This document shows positions 24,602 to 33,900 of a DNA stretch of 64,000 nucleotides, one piece after another. Each line of letters begins with the position of its first letter. Position 1 is the stretch's first letter. This stretch comes from Streptomyces sp. CG 926 (GTDB lineage Bacteria > Actinomycetota > Actinomycetes > Streptomycetales > Streptomycetaceae): assembly GCF_003148825.1 (NCBI RefSeq), contig NZ_QGGZ01000003.1, positions 434,001 through 498,000 of the forward strand. The letters run 5' to 3'. The notes below the pieces were generated by a model, which saw nothing but the letters and a program-made list of their open reading frames with translations, was not told the origin of the DNA and did not search any database. The position numbers and the translations under genes were made by a program.

Positions 24602-25387
24602 TCACCCGGACAAACCCTCCGGCCGCCCCTCGGCGGCGGGGAGCGTCCCGGTCAGCTCCGCCCAGACGACCAGCCGGTGGCTGTGACCCCATTCCGGATC
24701 GCAGGTCGTCAGGGTCAGATAGCGGCCGGGCGCCCGGAACGGCGATTTCTCCGGGACCGGGTCGACCACGGCGACGTCGGTGGGCAGGGTGCGCAGGGGC
24801 GCGGAGCGGAGCGTGTAGGTGTACCAGGTGCTCGCGTCCTTGAGGATCACCACGTCCCCCGGGCGCAGGCGCGGGAAGTCCTTGAAGGGGTCCCCGTAGG
24901 TACGTCGGTGGCCGGCCACCGAGAAGTTGCCGACCGCGCCGAGGGGGGCGGTGGCGGCGTAGTGGCCGAGGCCCTTCTTCAGCAGTTCGGGGTCGGTGCC
25001 CTCCAGTACTGGCTTGACCCAGTCCGGGCCGAAGCGCGGGACGTACATCTCGGCGAAGGCCCGGCCGGCGGGGTGGCGCTCCGGCGGCGCGGCCGGCGTC
25101 GGCGTCGGGGACATCGGCGGGGCCTGGGCGGGAGCCCGCGACGGGGCCGGTGACGGCGGCGGCCCGGGCGCGGCGGCCGGGGCGGCCGCCCAGCGGTCGC
25201 GCATCCGGTCCATCTCCCCGTCCATGGCCCGGTCGGCCTTGACCCCGGTCCACAGCAGGACGTAGGCGACGAAGAGCACGATGAGGGTGCCCGCCGTCAG
25301 GCACACCTCGCTGAACGTCCGTACCAGCAGGCGCAGTACGACGTCAGGACGGACCCGATCACGGGGTGGGCGCCACCGGCTTCGCAT
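24602..25387 (-). CDS. Class E sortase (third of three)
   Basis: The 261-aa protein has an N-terminal helix (VCLTAGTLIVLFVAYVLLW), a long Pro/Ala-rich stalk (about 70-110) and a sortase domain with VAGHRRTYGDPF and LTLTTCDPEWGHSHR. It is more divergent than the other two, notably in the residues after the catalytic Cys. It overlaps the DUF881 gene upstream by 29 bases. Confidence 0.92.
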   Translation of the reverse strand: MRSRWRPPRDRVRPDVVLRLLVRTFSEVCLTAGTLIVLFVAYVLLWTGVKADRAMDGEMDRMRDRWAAAPAAAPGPPPSPAPSRAPAQAPPMSPTPTPAAPPERHPAGRAFAEMYVPRFGPDWVKPVLEGTDPELLKKGLGHYAATAPLGAVGNFSVAGHRRTYGDPFKDFPRLRPGDVVILKDASTWYTYTLRSAPLRTLPTDVAVVDPVPEKSPFRAPGRYLTLTTCDPEWGHSHRLVVWAELTGTLPAAEGRPEGLSG

Positions 25388-26132
25388 AGTGGAGGTCCAC
25401 TGTGCCGGAGTAGCCGGGAAGTGTCAGCGCCTTGTGCTCGTCCACTTTCCAGCCCAGCCCGTACGCGTTCACGTACAGCTGGTAGTTCTGCAGGGCCGGC
25501 GAGGCGGCGAGGGCCTTCTTCATGGTGCCCGGGTCGCCGACCGCCGAGATCTTGTAGGGGGGCGAGTAGACGCGGCCCTGGAGGATCAGGGTGTTGCCCA
25601 CGCAGCGCACCGCGCTGGTGGAGATCAGCCGCTGGTCCATGACCTGGATGCCCTGGGCACCGCCGCGCCAGAGAGCGTTGACCACGGCCTGCAGGTCCTG
25701 CTGGTGGATCACCAGGTCGTTGGGCTGCGGCTCGGGCACGTTGGGGATCCGGGCGGTGGCGTTCGGCGGGGCGTCGTTGAGGGTGACCGTCAGGCCCTTG
25801 CCGGTGAGCTCCTCGGTGCCGGAGGCGGCGCGCAGGGCGGCCAGCTTGGCGTCCTCGGCCTTGGTGCTGCCGTCGTCACGCTCCGCGAGGGTGTCCACCC
25901 GGCCGCGTACGGCCGCGGTGCTCTGCTCCAGCTCCGCGTTGTCCTGGCTGCGTTCCTTGATCAGGTCCGACAGCTTCAGGAGTGAGGCGTCCGTCCGGAT
26001 GTTCGTACCCTTGGAGGTGTTGAAACTGGTGACGAAGAGCAGCCCGGCCAGGGCGAAGACGGCGGCCGTCAGCAGCCGGACCGGCCTGGCCCGGCGACGG
26101 GGACCCGCGGAGGAGTCGTCTGAATTGCTCAA
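25359..26132 (-). CDS. DUF881 family membrane-anchored protein
   Basis: The 257-aa protein has one N-terminal helix (LLTAAVFALAGLLFVTSF), a coiled-coil stretch and a DUF881 domain (LTVTLNDAPPN, NDLVIHQQDLQAVVNALWRGGAQGIQVMDQRL, PPYKISAVGDP). Such proteins sit beside crgA and division genes in actinobacteria, but their role is unproven. A TTG at 26132 has AAGGAG nine bases upstream and is preferred; GTG at 26156 would add eight residues without a good ribosome binding site. Confidence 0.8.
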   Translation of the reverse strand: MSNSDDSSAGPRRRARPVRLLTAAVFALAGLLFVTSFNTSKGTNIRTDASLLKLSDLIKERSQDNAELEQSTAAVRGRVDTLAERDDGSTKAEDAKLAALRAASGTEELTGKGLTVTLNDAPPNATARIPNVPEPQPNDLVIHQQDLQAVVNALWRGGAQGIQVMDQRLISTSAVRCVGNTLILQGRVYSPPYKISAVGDPGTMKKALAASPALQNYQLYVNAYGLGWKVDEHKALTLPGYSGTVDLHYAKPVAPTP

Positions 26133-26223
26133 CGTACCCTTCTCCTTCAACGCCACAGGTCCACTACGCTAACGGACGCCCGGGGCAGGCAAGGTCCCCA
26201 GCGCATCGACAGGAGAGCCCCTC

Positions 26224-26478
26224 GTGCCGAAGTCACGTATCCGCAAGAAGGACGACTACACGCCGCCGCCGACCCGGCAGCCGCAGAGCATCCGGCTGAC
26301 GAACCGCAGCTGGGTCGCCCCGGTCATGCTGGCGTTCTTCCTGATCGGACTCGCGTGGATCGTGGTTTTCTACGTGACCGAGACCCAGCTGCCGATCGAG
26401 GCTCTGGGCAATTGGAACATTGTGGTCGGTTTCGGCTTCATCGCTGCCGGATTCGGCGTATCCACGCAGTGGAAGTAG
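26224..26478 (+). CDS. crgA: CrgA, cell division/sporulation septation regulator
   Basis: The 84-aa protein is a standard CrgA: basic N-terminus ([12 protein letters not shown]), two membrane helices ([21 protein letters not shown] and [17 protein letters not shown]) and a short WK end. In Streptomyces CrgA times FtsZ ring assembly in aerial hyphae; in mycobacteria it recruits divisome proteins. GTG 26224 follows AGGAG. It diverges from DUF881. Confidence 0.95.
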   Translation: MPKSRIRKKDDYTPPPTRQPQSIRLTNRSWVAPVMLAFFLIGLAWIVVFYVTETQLPIEALGNWNIVVGFGFIAAGFGVSTQWK

Positions 26479-26513
26479 CACCCGACAGCCCCTGAGGGAA
26501 GCTCTCCCCATGA

Positions 26514-26579
26514 GTTATCCACAGCGTCATCCACACCTGAGGAAAAGACAGACGATCTGTGGATAACTCTGTGGAGAGT
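26514..26579. other. Cluster of DnaA-box-like sequences between crgA and the rhomboid gene
   Basis: TTATCCACA occurs at 26515-26523 and its reverse complement at 26558-26566, each extended to 11 bases (GTTATCCACAG / CTGTGGATAAC). A one-mismatch box TCATCCACA lies at 26527-26535 and a two-mismatch inverted copy at 26570-26578. The gap between two convergent genes has no coding capacity. DnaA binding is inferred from the consensus; the two perfect arms could also form a long-range hairpin. Confidence 0.7.
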
Positions 26580-26593
26580 TGACGCCGGTGTGA

Positions 26594-27472
26594 TCAGGTG
26601 AGTTCCGCGGTGCGGATCAGGATCAGCACCACGGCCAGCAGGAAAGCCACCGCACAGGTACCCCACTGGACGAGTGCGCGATGCCGGCCGGCGGTGGGCA
26701 CGAGCATGCCCAGACCCACCAGCGCTCCGGTGACCAGGCCACCCACATGGGCCTGCCAGGACACCGTGAGCGCGCGGCCGAGCGGTACGAAGGTCAGTAC
26801 CAGCATCAGCACGACCATGACGATCACCGGCCGCATCTCGTAGCGCAGCCGCTTCGCCAGGACGACGGTGGCGCCCAGCAGCCCGAAGACGGCGCCGGAC
26901 GCGCCGAGGGTCCGGACGTACGGCTCGCTCAGCAGATAGACCAGCGCACTGCCGCCGAGGCCCGAGAGCAGGTAGACCGCGAGATAGCGGACCCGGCCCA
27001 GCGCCGCCTCCAGGGGCCCGCCGATCACCCACAGGCCGATCATGTTGCCGGCCACGTGCCACCACTCGACGTGCAGGAACATCGAGGTCAGCAGCCGGTG
27101 GTACTCGCCCGCGGACACCCCGTGGAGCGGGCCGCCGGGATACTCCTGGTACCGGCCGCCGATCAGCTCCAGCCGGACCGCGAACGCCGGGTCGGAGAGC
27201 ATCACGAGGAACACCAGGACGTTGATCCCGATGAGGATCTTGGTGACCAGATGGGGATCGGCGGCGACCACCCCGCCGGCGATGGTGCGCGGCGCGTTCG
27301 CGGTCGGTGGGTGGCCGGTGCCGGAGCCCGCGCGGACGCACTCGGGGCACTGGAAGCCGACCGAGGCGCTGATCATGCACTCGGGGCAGATGGGACGCTC
27401 GCAGCGGGTGCAGGTGATCCCCGTGACGCGGTCCGGGTGGCGGTAGCAGCCCGGCAGACGGTCGGTGTCCAT
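26594..27472 (-). CDS. Rhomboid-family intramembrane serine protease with N-terminal zinc finger
   Basis: The 292-aa protein has a treble-clef-like Cys cluster at the N-terminus (CYRHPDRVTGITCTRCERPICPECM with a further CPEC) and a six-to-seven-helix rhomboid domain with the active Ser in GASGAVFGLLGA and the His in AHVGGLVTG, plus an HVEWWHVAGNMIGLW helix. It should cleave membrane substrates within the bilayer. Its neighbours crgA and ppiA are conserved; targets unknown. Confidence 0.93.
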   Translation of the reverse strand: MDTDRLPGCYRHPDRVTGITCTRCERPICPECMISASVGFQCPECVRAGSGTGHPPTANAPRTIAGGVVAADPHLVTKILIGINVLVFLVMLSDPAFAVRLELIGGRYQEYPGGPLHGVSAGEYHRLLTSMFLHVEWWHVAGNMIGLWVIGGPLEAALGRVRYLAVYLLSGLGGSALVYLLSEPYVRTLGASGAVFGLLGATVVLAKRLRYEMRPVIVMVVLMLVLTFVPLGRALTVSWQAHVGGLVTGALVGLGMLVPTAGRHRALVQWGTCAVAFLLAVVLILIRTAELT

Positions 27473-27558
27473 CGGTTCCCTCGGTCAGCGGCGAGGCACG
27501 GGCTGCCCCGCCGGTACGTATCCAGTACGGACGGGCGGGGCCGGAAGGTTCCCGGGCG

Positions 27559-28086
27559 TCAGCGCTTCTCGACGACCACGGACTTGATGATCACGTCGTC
27601 CAGCGGCCGCTCGGTGCGGGGGTTGGTGGGGCCGGCGGCGATGGCCTGCACGACCTTCTGGCTGGCCGGGTCGGTGACCTCGCCGAAGATGGTGTGCTTG
27701 CGCGTCAGCCAGGCGGTGGGCGCGACGGTGATGAAGAACTGAGAGCCGTTGGTACCCGGGCCCGCGTTGGCCATGGCGAGCAGGAAGGGCTTGGTGAAGG
27801 CCAGGTCGGGGTGGAACTCGTCCGCGAACCGGTAGCCCGGGCCGCCGGTGCCGTTGCCGAGCGGGTCGCCGCCCTGGATCATGAAACCGCTGATGACACG
27901 GTGGAAGACGGTGCCGTCGTACAGCGGGTCCGTGGTCTTCTGACCGTCGGTGGGGCGGGTCCATTCACGGGCGCCCGTGGCAAGCTCGACGAAGTTCCTG
28001 ACGGTCTTCGGGGCGAAGTTCTCCAGCAGCTCGATCTCGATGTCGCCGTGGGTCGTCTTCAGGGTGGCGTAGAGCTTCTCGGCCAC
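27559..28086 (-). CDS. ppiA: Cyclophilin-type peptidyl-prolyl cis-trans isomerase
   Basis: The 175-aa protein starts at GTG 28086 (GGAAGG seven bases upstream) with [32 protein letters not shown]. Cyclophilin motifs are [23 protein letters not shown] and [10 protein letters not shown]. No signal peptide, so cytoplasmic; it speeds proline isomerisation in folding. Longer in-frame starts upstream lack a ribosome binding site. Confidence 0.95.
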   Translation of the reverse strand: MAEKLYATLKTTHGDIEIELLENFAPKTVRNFVELATGAREWTRPTDGQKTTDPLYDGTVFHRVISGFMIQGGDPLGNGTGGPGYRFADEFHPDLAFTKPFLLAMANAGPGTNGSQFFITVAPTAWLTRKHTIFGEVTDPASQKVVQAIAAGPTNPRTERPLDDVIIKSVVVEKR

Positions 28087-28260
28087 GGATCTGCCTTCCA
28101 TAGTCATCACTGTCGGTCCAGATGGTCGCACGGAGCGCTCCGCGGCACTGAAATCCTCCACCCGTATGCCCTGTCACGCATGCCTGTCCGCGATATGGCA
28201 GGCATGATCCGACAAAGGGTGGAAAGGTGAACTGTGTCCGCCACCGAGGAGGAGGATCCC

Positions 28261-28941
28261 GTGACCGGCAAGGAGAGCATGCGCCTGGCAGCCGAGAGCG
28301 CCAGGGAGAGTGTGCGGCACGCGACGGAAGTGGTGGCACCGTACGCGGAATCCGCCAAGGAAGCCGCGGTGCACTACGCCCAGGAAGCGAACGAGCGGCT
28401 GGCACCCAAGGTGTCCTACGCGGCCACCAACGCCGCCCAGCATGCCCGTTCGACCTACGACTGCCATCTGCATCCCCGGCTCAAGGCGGCGCGGGCCCAT
28501 GTGCCGCCCCCCGTCGACCGGGCGGCGACACAGGCGCGCCGGGCGGCGCGGCAGGCCGCCGACTACACCCAGCCGAAGATCGAGAGCGCGATCGCGGCCG
28601 CCACGCCGGTGGCCGAGGAGGCCGCTTCGCGGTCGACGGCGGCCTTCGCGGCGCTGCGCGGCCAGGTGACCGCCAAGGAAGTGCAGAAGCTGGTGCGCCG
28701 TCATCGGCGGCGCGAGCGCAACGGAAAGATCCTGCGGGGTGCCGCGCTGGTCGGCGTCCTGGCGGCGGCCGCCTTCGCGGTGTGGAAGTGGTGGGACCAG
28801 CAGTCGAATCCGGACTGGCTCGTCGAACCGCCGGCGGCCACCGAGCTGTCGGCGCGCGACGCGGCGCCGACCGGCTTCGACGAGGAGCTGGCCGAGAAGG
28901 AGCGCGAGGCCGGGGCGGGCCCCGACGACAAGCAGCTCTGA
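28261..28941 (+). CDS. DUF5324 family membrane-associated protein
   Basis: The 226-aa protein begins at GTG 28261 behind GGAGGAGGA. It is Ala-rich and helical with repeated AESAKEA/ATEVVAPYAES-like segments, a basic stretch (RRHRRRERNGK) followed by one membrane helix near the C-terminus (ILRGAALVGVLAAAAFAVWKWW) and an acidic tail. It matches the Streptomyces DUF5324 type, of unknown function. It is divergent from ppiA. Confidence 0.8.
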   Translation: MTGKESMRLAAESARESVRHATEVVAPYAESAKEAAVHYAQEANERLAPKVSYAATNAAQHARSTYDCHLHPRLKAARAHVPPPVDRAATQARRAARQAADYTQPKIESAIAAATPVAEEAASRSTAAFAALRGQVTAKEVQKLVRRHRRRERNGKILRGAALVGVLAAAAFAVWKWWDQQSNPDWLVEPPAATELSARDAAPTGFDEELAEKEREAGAGPDDKQL

Positions 28942-28950
28942 GCGGCACAT

Positions 28951-28994
28951 CGGAAGGGGCCCGGATCCTGTCACCAGGATCCGGGCCCCTTCCG
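28951..28994. terminator. Strong terminator between DUF5324 and LysM genes
   Basis: A perfect 20-bp stem (28951-28970 against 28975-28994) with a 4-base loop lies nine bases after the DUF5324 stop and 13 bases beyond the leftward LysM gene end. It probably ends transcripts from both sides. Confidence 0.88.
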
Positions 28995-29007
28995 CCTGCG
29001 CGCGGCG

Positions 29008-29550
29008 TCAGCCGGGGAGGGTGAGGACCGTGCCCGGGCGGATGAGGTCGGGGTTGGGGCCGACGGCCCCCCTGTTCATCGCGTAGAGCTCACGCCAGCG
29101 GGCCTCGTTGCCCAGTTCCTGACGGGCGATCGCGGGGAGCGAGTCGCCGGCCCGGACGGTGTAGGTGCGCTTCTTCGCGGTGGACCCTGGCCCCCGCGTC
29201 GGGGCCGCCGGTACCGCCTTGTGCGCGGCCGAGTGCGGGGTGGGCGTGTGCATGGCACCCGGCGCGGCCGGGGAGGCGGCCCCGGGCTTCGGCATCGCGG
29301 TCGGCCGGGGGGCGGCGGGCACCGCCTTGTGCGCGGCGGAGGTGGGGGTCGGGGTCGCGGGGGCGGGCCGGGGCGGCGCGGCCGCCGCCATGCGCTCGGC
29401 GGTGGCCCGGGTGGCCGAGGCGGCGTCGGCCGCCGATCCTGCGGGCGGCCTCCGGGCCTCGCCCGCCGGCTGCTGCACCTGTTCGTCCGCCTTCTCGGCG
29501 ACGTCGTGCGCCTTGTGTCTGTCGGACTTCAGGAAGTCGAAGAGTCCCAT
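29008..29550 (-). CDS. LysM domain protein
   Basis: The 180-aa protein starts MGLFDFLKSDRHKAH (GGAGG upstream of ATG 29550), has a low-complexity Ala/Pro linker with a duplicated SAAHKAVPAAP segment, and ends in one LysM domain (about 130-179; YTVRAGDSLPAIARQELG...NPDLIRPGTVLTLPG). LysM binds peptidoglycan-type glycans, but no signal peptide is visible, so export would need another route or the protein acts inside. Conserved Streptomyces protein of unknown role. Confidence 0.85.
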   Translation of the reverse strand: MGLFDFLKSDRHKAHDVAEKADEQVQQPAGEARRPPAGSAADAASATRATAERMAAAAPPRPAPATPTPTSAAHKAVPAAPRPTAMPKPGAASPAAPGAMHTPTPHSAAHKAVPAAPTRGPGSTAKKRTYTVRAGDSLPAIARQELGNEARWRELYAMNRGAVGPNPDLIRPGTVLTLPG

Positions 29551-29748
29551 GTCTGTACGCCTCCGGCGTGCTGGTCCCCCCTGGGATCGTGCCCTCCTTC
29601 CACTGTCCTGCACCGGGCGTCCGAAGGCCCTGCGACGGGGCCGTCCGGGGGACGCGTGAGCGGGGCCGCGGCCCGGTGAGGGAACGCGGCGGTAAGGGAC
29701 CGGGAAGGCCCGGCGACACCATCGTGGGACACGATGGAGGAGATTTCT

Positions 29749-30654
29749 GTGATCATCAGACAGGCCGCGGAGCGGGTAGTGCTGGTCAGGCCCGGACCCG
29801 GGCTCGTGAGCGCCGCGATCGTGGCGGGCCTGGACGTCTGGGTGGTGTCCGATCCCGGACCCCACCCACCGGACGCGCGGCTTCCCGCGGAGCTGCCCCC
29901 GCAGCGGCTCCTGAGGGTGGACTTCGACGACACGGCCGCCCTCCGCACCCTGCTGACGGACACCGTCCGGCGGCACGGGATCGGGCAGGTCCTCCATCTC
30001 GCGAGCGATCTGGAGAAGGGTCTCGGCAGCGGGACCGCGGCCGCCACCGAGGAGGTGCTGCGGGAACTGTCCGCCGAGCGCGGGAGGCCGGCCCGCGGGT
30101 TGCCGGACGCGGTCACGATCCGGCGGATCCTCAACGAGAGCCGGACCTCCGCGGTGCGTGCCGAGGAGGCCCGGTCCGTCACCGAGGCCTGCTCGCTGGC
30201 CGAGGACTTCCCGCTGCCCGTGGTCATCAAGTCGGCCGACAGATCCGGGTGTTGGTGGACCGTCGCGGTGCACGACCGTCCCGAGCTCGCCCGGTGGGCC
30301 GAACAGGCCGTCACCGCCCGGCACTCGGCTCCTTATCTCGTCGAAGAGCTCCTGACCGGAGACAAGTTCAGGGTGGAGACGCTGACCGTCGACGGCATGC
30401 ACCTGGTCGCCGACATCGCCCCCGAGGGAACGGCGCCCCCGCTCCACGACGCGGAGCAGGCCGGCATCCGCTCGACGGTGCGGGCCCTGCTGGATCTGGC
30501 CGGGTACGAATCGGGCACCACGCGGACGGATGTGCTGGTCAGCGCGCGGGGATCACGGATCGCGGCGGCCACGGAGCCGGACCGGGAACAGGCCGGGAAC
30601 CGCCGTTCCCACAGCGCGACCACGGGCGGTATCGAGAGGGGAACGGACCGGTAA
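29749..30654 (+). CDS. Truncated ATP-grasp-like protein
   Basis: The 301-aa protein starts at GTG 29749, six bases after GGAGGAG; the ATG at 29734 lies within that binding site. It resembles ATP-grasp amino-acid ligases: an N-terminal Rossmann-like half (VVLVRPGPGLVSAAIVAGLDVWVV), then LPVVIKSADRSG and PYLVEELLTGDKFRVETL. The C-terminal metal-binding motif (Glu-x-Asn-x-Arg, as in EVNARLGG of other ligases in this window) is missing; the end is low-complexity. It may be inactive or have another role. It lies before the metabolite locus and may be a relic of it. Confidence 0.65.
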   Translation: MIIRQAAERVVLVRPGPGLVSAAIVAGLDVWVVSDPGPHPPDARLPAELPPQRLLRVDFDDTAALRTLLTDTVRRHGIGQVLHLASDLEKGLGSGTAAATEEVLRELSAERGRPARGLPDAVTIRRILNESRTSAVRAEEARSVTEACSLAEDFPLPVVIKSADRSGCWWTVAVHDRPELARWAEQAVTARHSAPYLVEELLTGDKFRVETLTVDGMHLVADIAPEGTAPPLHDAEQAGIRSTVRALLDLAGYESGTTRTDVLVSARGSRIAAATEPDREQAGNRRSHSATTGGIERGTDR

Positions 30655-30739
30655 GCGCCTCGGCCACTCTTTGTCCTGTCGAGAGCGGCCACCGCACCAC
30701 ACGGGAGCCGCACCGGGTACACACCAGGGGGATCAACAC

Positions 30740-30919
30740 ATGCGCAGCAAGCTGGCGGGCCTGATCGGAATCATCGCGGCGGCTCTGGCGATCGGAGTCG
30801 GTGTGACGGTCAGCAGCCCGGTGGACACCGGTCAGCCCTCCGGCTACCAGGTCCTCGCGGACGACAAGGGCCCCGGGGTCGCCTCCCCGGCCCCGACGCC
30901 GGTCCCGTCCCCCCGCTAG
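30740..30919 (+). CDS. Small secreted peptide
   Basis: The 59-aa product begins MRSKLAGLIGIIAAALAIGVGVTVS, a basic-then-hydrophobic signal sequence, and ends in a short Pro-rich tail (ASPAPTPVPSPR). AGGGGG precedes the ATG. It lies between a truncated ATP-grasp gene and the convergent SARP regulator gene, with a 27-bp hairpin right after. Function unknown; a secreted signal or processed peptide is possible but unproven. Confidence 0.6.
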   Translation: MRSKLAGLIGIIAAALAIGVGVTVSSPVDTGQPSGYQVLADDKGPGVASPAPTPVPSPR

Positions 30920-30933
30920 GACCTGCCGCTCGC

Positions 30934-30990
30934 CGCGCAACGGGAAGTGCCCCGCACCGGACTCCGGTGCGGGGCACTTCCCGTTGCGCG
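30934..30990. terminator. Very long perfect hairpin between the secreted peptide and the SARP gene
   Basis: A perfect 27-bp stem (30934-30960 against 30964-30990) with a 3-base loop fills the gap between convergent genes and stops one base short of the SARP stop codon. It should end transcription from both sides. Confidence 0.9.
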
Positions 30991-30991
30991 G

Positions 30992-33900
30992 TCAGTACGT
31001 CCGGCGGTGCGCCGGCAGGCCCATGAAGTCGAATAACTCCTCGGCGGCCGCCCGGTATCCGGCCGCGGCCGGGAGATCCCCGAGCGCTTCGGCCGCCTGG
31101 ACCATCCCCACCAGCGCGGACGCCTCCTCGGCGCGGAAACTCATCGGCTCCGCGATCTTGTGGGCGTGCGTGTGCAGGTCGAGCGCCACCTGGTGCTCCC
31201 CCCACGCCATGTGGAGCCGGCCGAGGACGTTCTCGACCTTGGCGAGCCGGATCGGGGCGCCGCTGGTGCGGCCCAGGGCCAAGGAACGTTCGGCGAACGC
31301 GCGGGCCTGCGCGCCGTCGCCCCGTTCGTGCGCGACCTGGGCGGACAGGGCCAGTACCAGGGCCACGTCACCCGGTGACCTGGTCTCGTCGCACAGGTCA
31401 CGGGCGCGTTTGAGGCCGGCGTCCGCCTCCGCGTATTCACCGAGCCCCACCTGGGCGAAGGCCAGATCGGCCAGGGCCATGATCTCGTTGCTGCGGTAGC
31501 CGAGATCACGGTCGATCTCGATCGCCCGGTGGGCGGCCGCGGCCGCCTCCTGATAGCGGCCCCACCGCTCGTACAGCGTGCTGAGGGTGGTGAGGCTCTC
31601 ACACTCCGCGCGCGGATTGCCCAGTTCCCGGGCCGCCGTCACGGACCGCTCCAGCAGCGGAAGGGCCTCCCCGTACCGCCCGAGCATCGACAGCAGCAGC
31701 CCGATGGTCGATTCGCTGTTCGCCTCGGTGTGCCGGTCCCCGGCACGGACCGCGGTGTCGCGCGCCTCACGGGCCACCTCCAGCCCCTCCTCGAAACGGC
31801 CCAGCTTCCAGCAGGCCGCGCCCAGATTGGCCAGGCTGATGCCGAGGAGCGCCGGATCGTCGAGCCGGCGGGCCGCCGCCACCGCCAGGTGGCCGACGCT
31901 CCAGAACTCGTCGAGCTGCCCGTGCGAGTGCAGGTGGAAGCCGATGTTGCGGCTCAGGCAGGCCGCGTACCGGTCGTGGCCGGACCGCTCGGCCAAGGAC
32001 ACGGCAGCCAGCAGACCCGCCTGCTCCCGGTCGAACCAGCTCACGGCCTGCTCGGCGTCCCGGAAGCGCGGCCGCTCGCCCTGGTACGGCGGGATGCCGG
32101 TCGGGCGGCGCTCACGGCCCGGGAACAGCATCTCGCAGGCCGCGTCCGAGGTCGTCATGTAGTAGCTGAGCAGCCGCTCGACCGCCGCCGCGTCGTCGTC
32201 CGCCGTCGCCGGGCCGCGCAGGCTCTGGGCGAAGCTGCGCACCAGGTCGTGGAAGGTGTAGAGGCCGATGTCGGGCTGCTGCACCAGATGCACGTCGAGC
32301 AGGAACTCCAGGGCGTCCTCGGCGTCCCGGACGGTCGTACCGAGGAGCGCGGCCGCCGAATGGACGTCGGTCCCGGCACACGGGTACAGGCTGAGGATGC
32401 GGAACGCGGTCCGGTACTCCTCGTCCATCGCCAGGTAGGACAGGCGAAGGGTCGCCGCGACGCTGCGCTCTCCCGAACTCAGCTCGTCCATCCGGCGCTT
32501 CTCGTCACGCAGCCGCTCGACCAGGTAACGCACCGTCCAGCGCGGCCTGTTGCGCAGCCGGGCGGTCGCGATCCGCAGCGCGAGCGGCAGGTGCCCGCAC
32601 AACTCGGCCAGTTCGGCCGAGGCCCCCGGCTCGGCGGCCACCCGGGTGGTACCGAGGGTCTCCGCCATCAGGCTGGTGCTGTCCTCGGGCTCCATCATCC
32701 CGATCGACACCCACTCGACGCCGTCGAGGTCCAGCAGTCGCCCGCGGCTGGTGATCAGGGCGAGGGAGCCGGGCGAGGCCGGCAGCAGGGGCCTGATCTG
32801 CGCCGCGTCGACCGCGTTGTCGAACAGGAGCAGCATCCGCCGGCCGTCCAGCTTGGAGCGCCACACGGCGGTGCGCCCCTCCAGGTCCTCGGGGATCCGG
32901 TCGCCCGGGGTACCGAGGGTCCGCAGCAGGCCGTCGAGCGCGGCGGTCGGCGTCACGGGCTCGCGGCCCGGGGTGAATCCGTGCAGGTCGATGTGGAGCT
33001 GCCCGTCGGGATACCGGTCGGCCAGCCGGTGCGCGGCGCGCACCGCCAGGGTGGTCTTGCCCATGCCGCCCATGCCGTCGATGGCCACGATCCGGGCGTA
33101 GCGGTCGCCGGCGCGGCCCTCGTCCTGCACGTAGTCGAAGAGCTCGGCCAGTTCCTTGGCGCGGCCGGTGAAGTCGGGCAGGTCGTAGGGCAGGGTGCAC
33201 GGGGCGTCGACCGGGGCGGTGCGCGCTCCCGGCTCCCCTTCCCGGTCCGCCTCCGTGCGGGGCGGGGCCTCGGGTGCCGCGCCCTCGGACGCCGCGGTCA
33301 CGGCGACGGCCGGTTCGGGCACCGGCTCCACGGGTACCGCCGGTTCGGACACCGGACGTACGGGTGCCACGGGCACCGGCGCCGGCCGTTCGGGCGCGGC
33401 CAGCTCGGGGCTGTCCCGCAGGATCGCCTCGTACAGCTTGGCGAGCCGCGGGCCCGGGTCGATCCCGAGCTCGTCCACGAGCAGCTCGCGGACCTCCCCG
33501 TACTCCTTGAGCGCCTCCGCCTGCCGCCCGGAGCGGTACAGGGCGAGCATCAGGTGGCCGCGCAGCGTCTCCCGCAGCGGGTGCTGGGTGATCAGGGCGC
33601 GCAGGCCCGAGATGAGTTCGCCGCTCTCGCCCAGTGCCAGGCACAGGTCGAAGAACTGCTCGGCGGCGGCCAGCCGACGCTCCTCCAGCGCGGTCGCCGC
33701 GGCCTCGATCACCGGTCCGCCCGTGCCGGACAGGACCGATCCCCGCCACAGCGCGAGAGCGGCCCGCAGTGCCTCGGCGGCCGCGGACCGCCCGCCTTCC
33801 CGCAGGGCCTGCCCCGCCGCCCGGGTCAAGGCGTCGAACTCCAGGAGGTCCACCTGGTCGTCCGCCACCACCACGCGGTATCCCGGCCCGTCGGTGGCGA

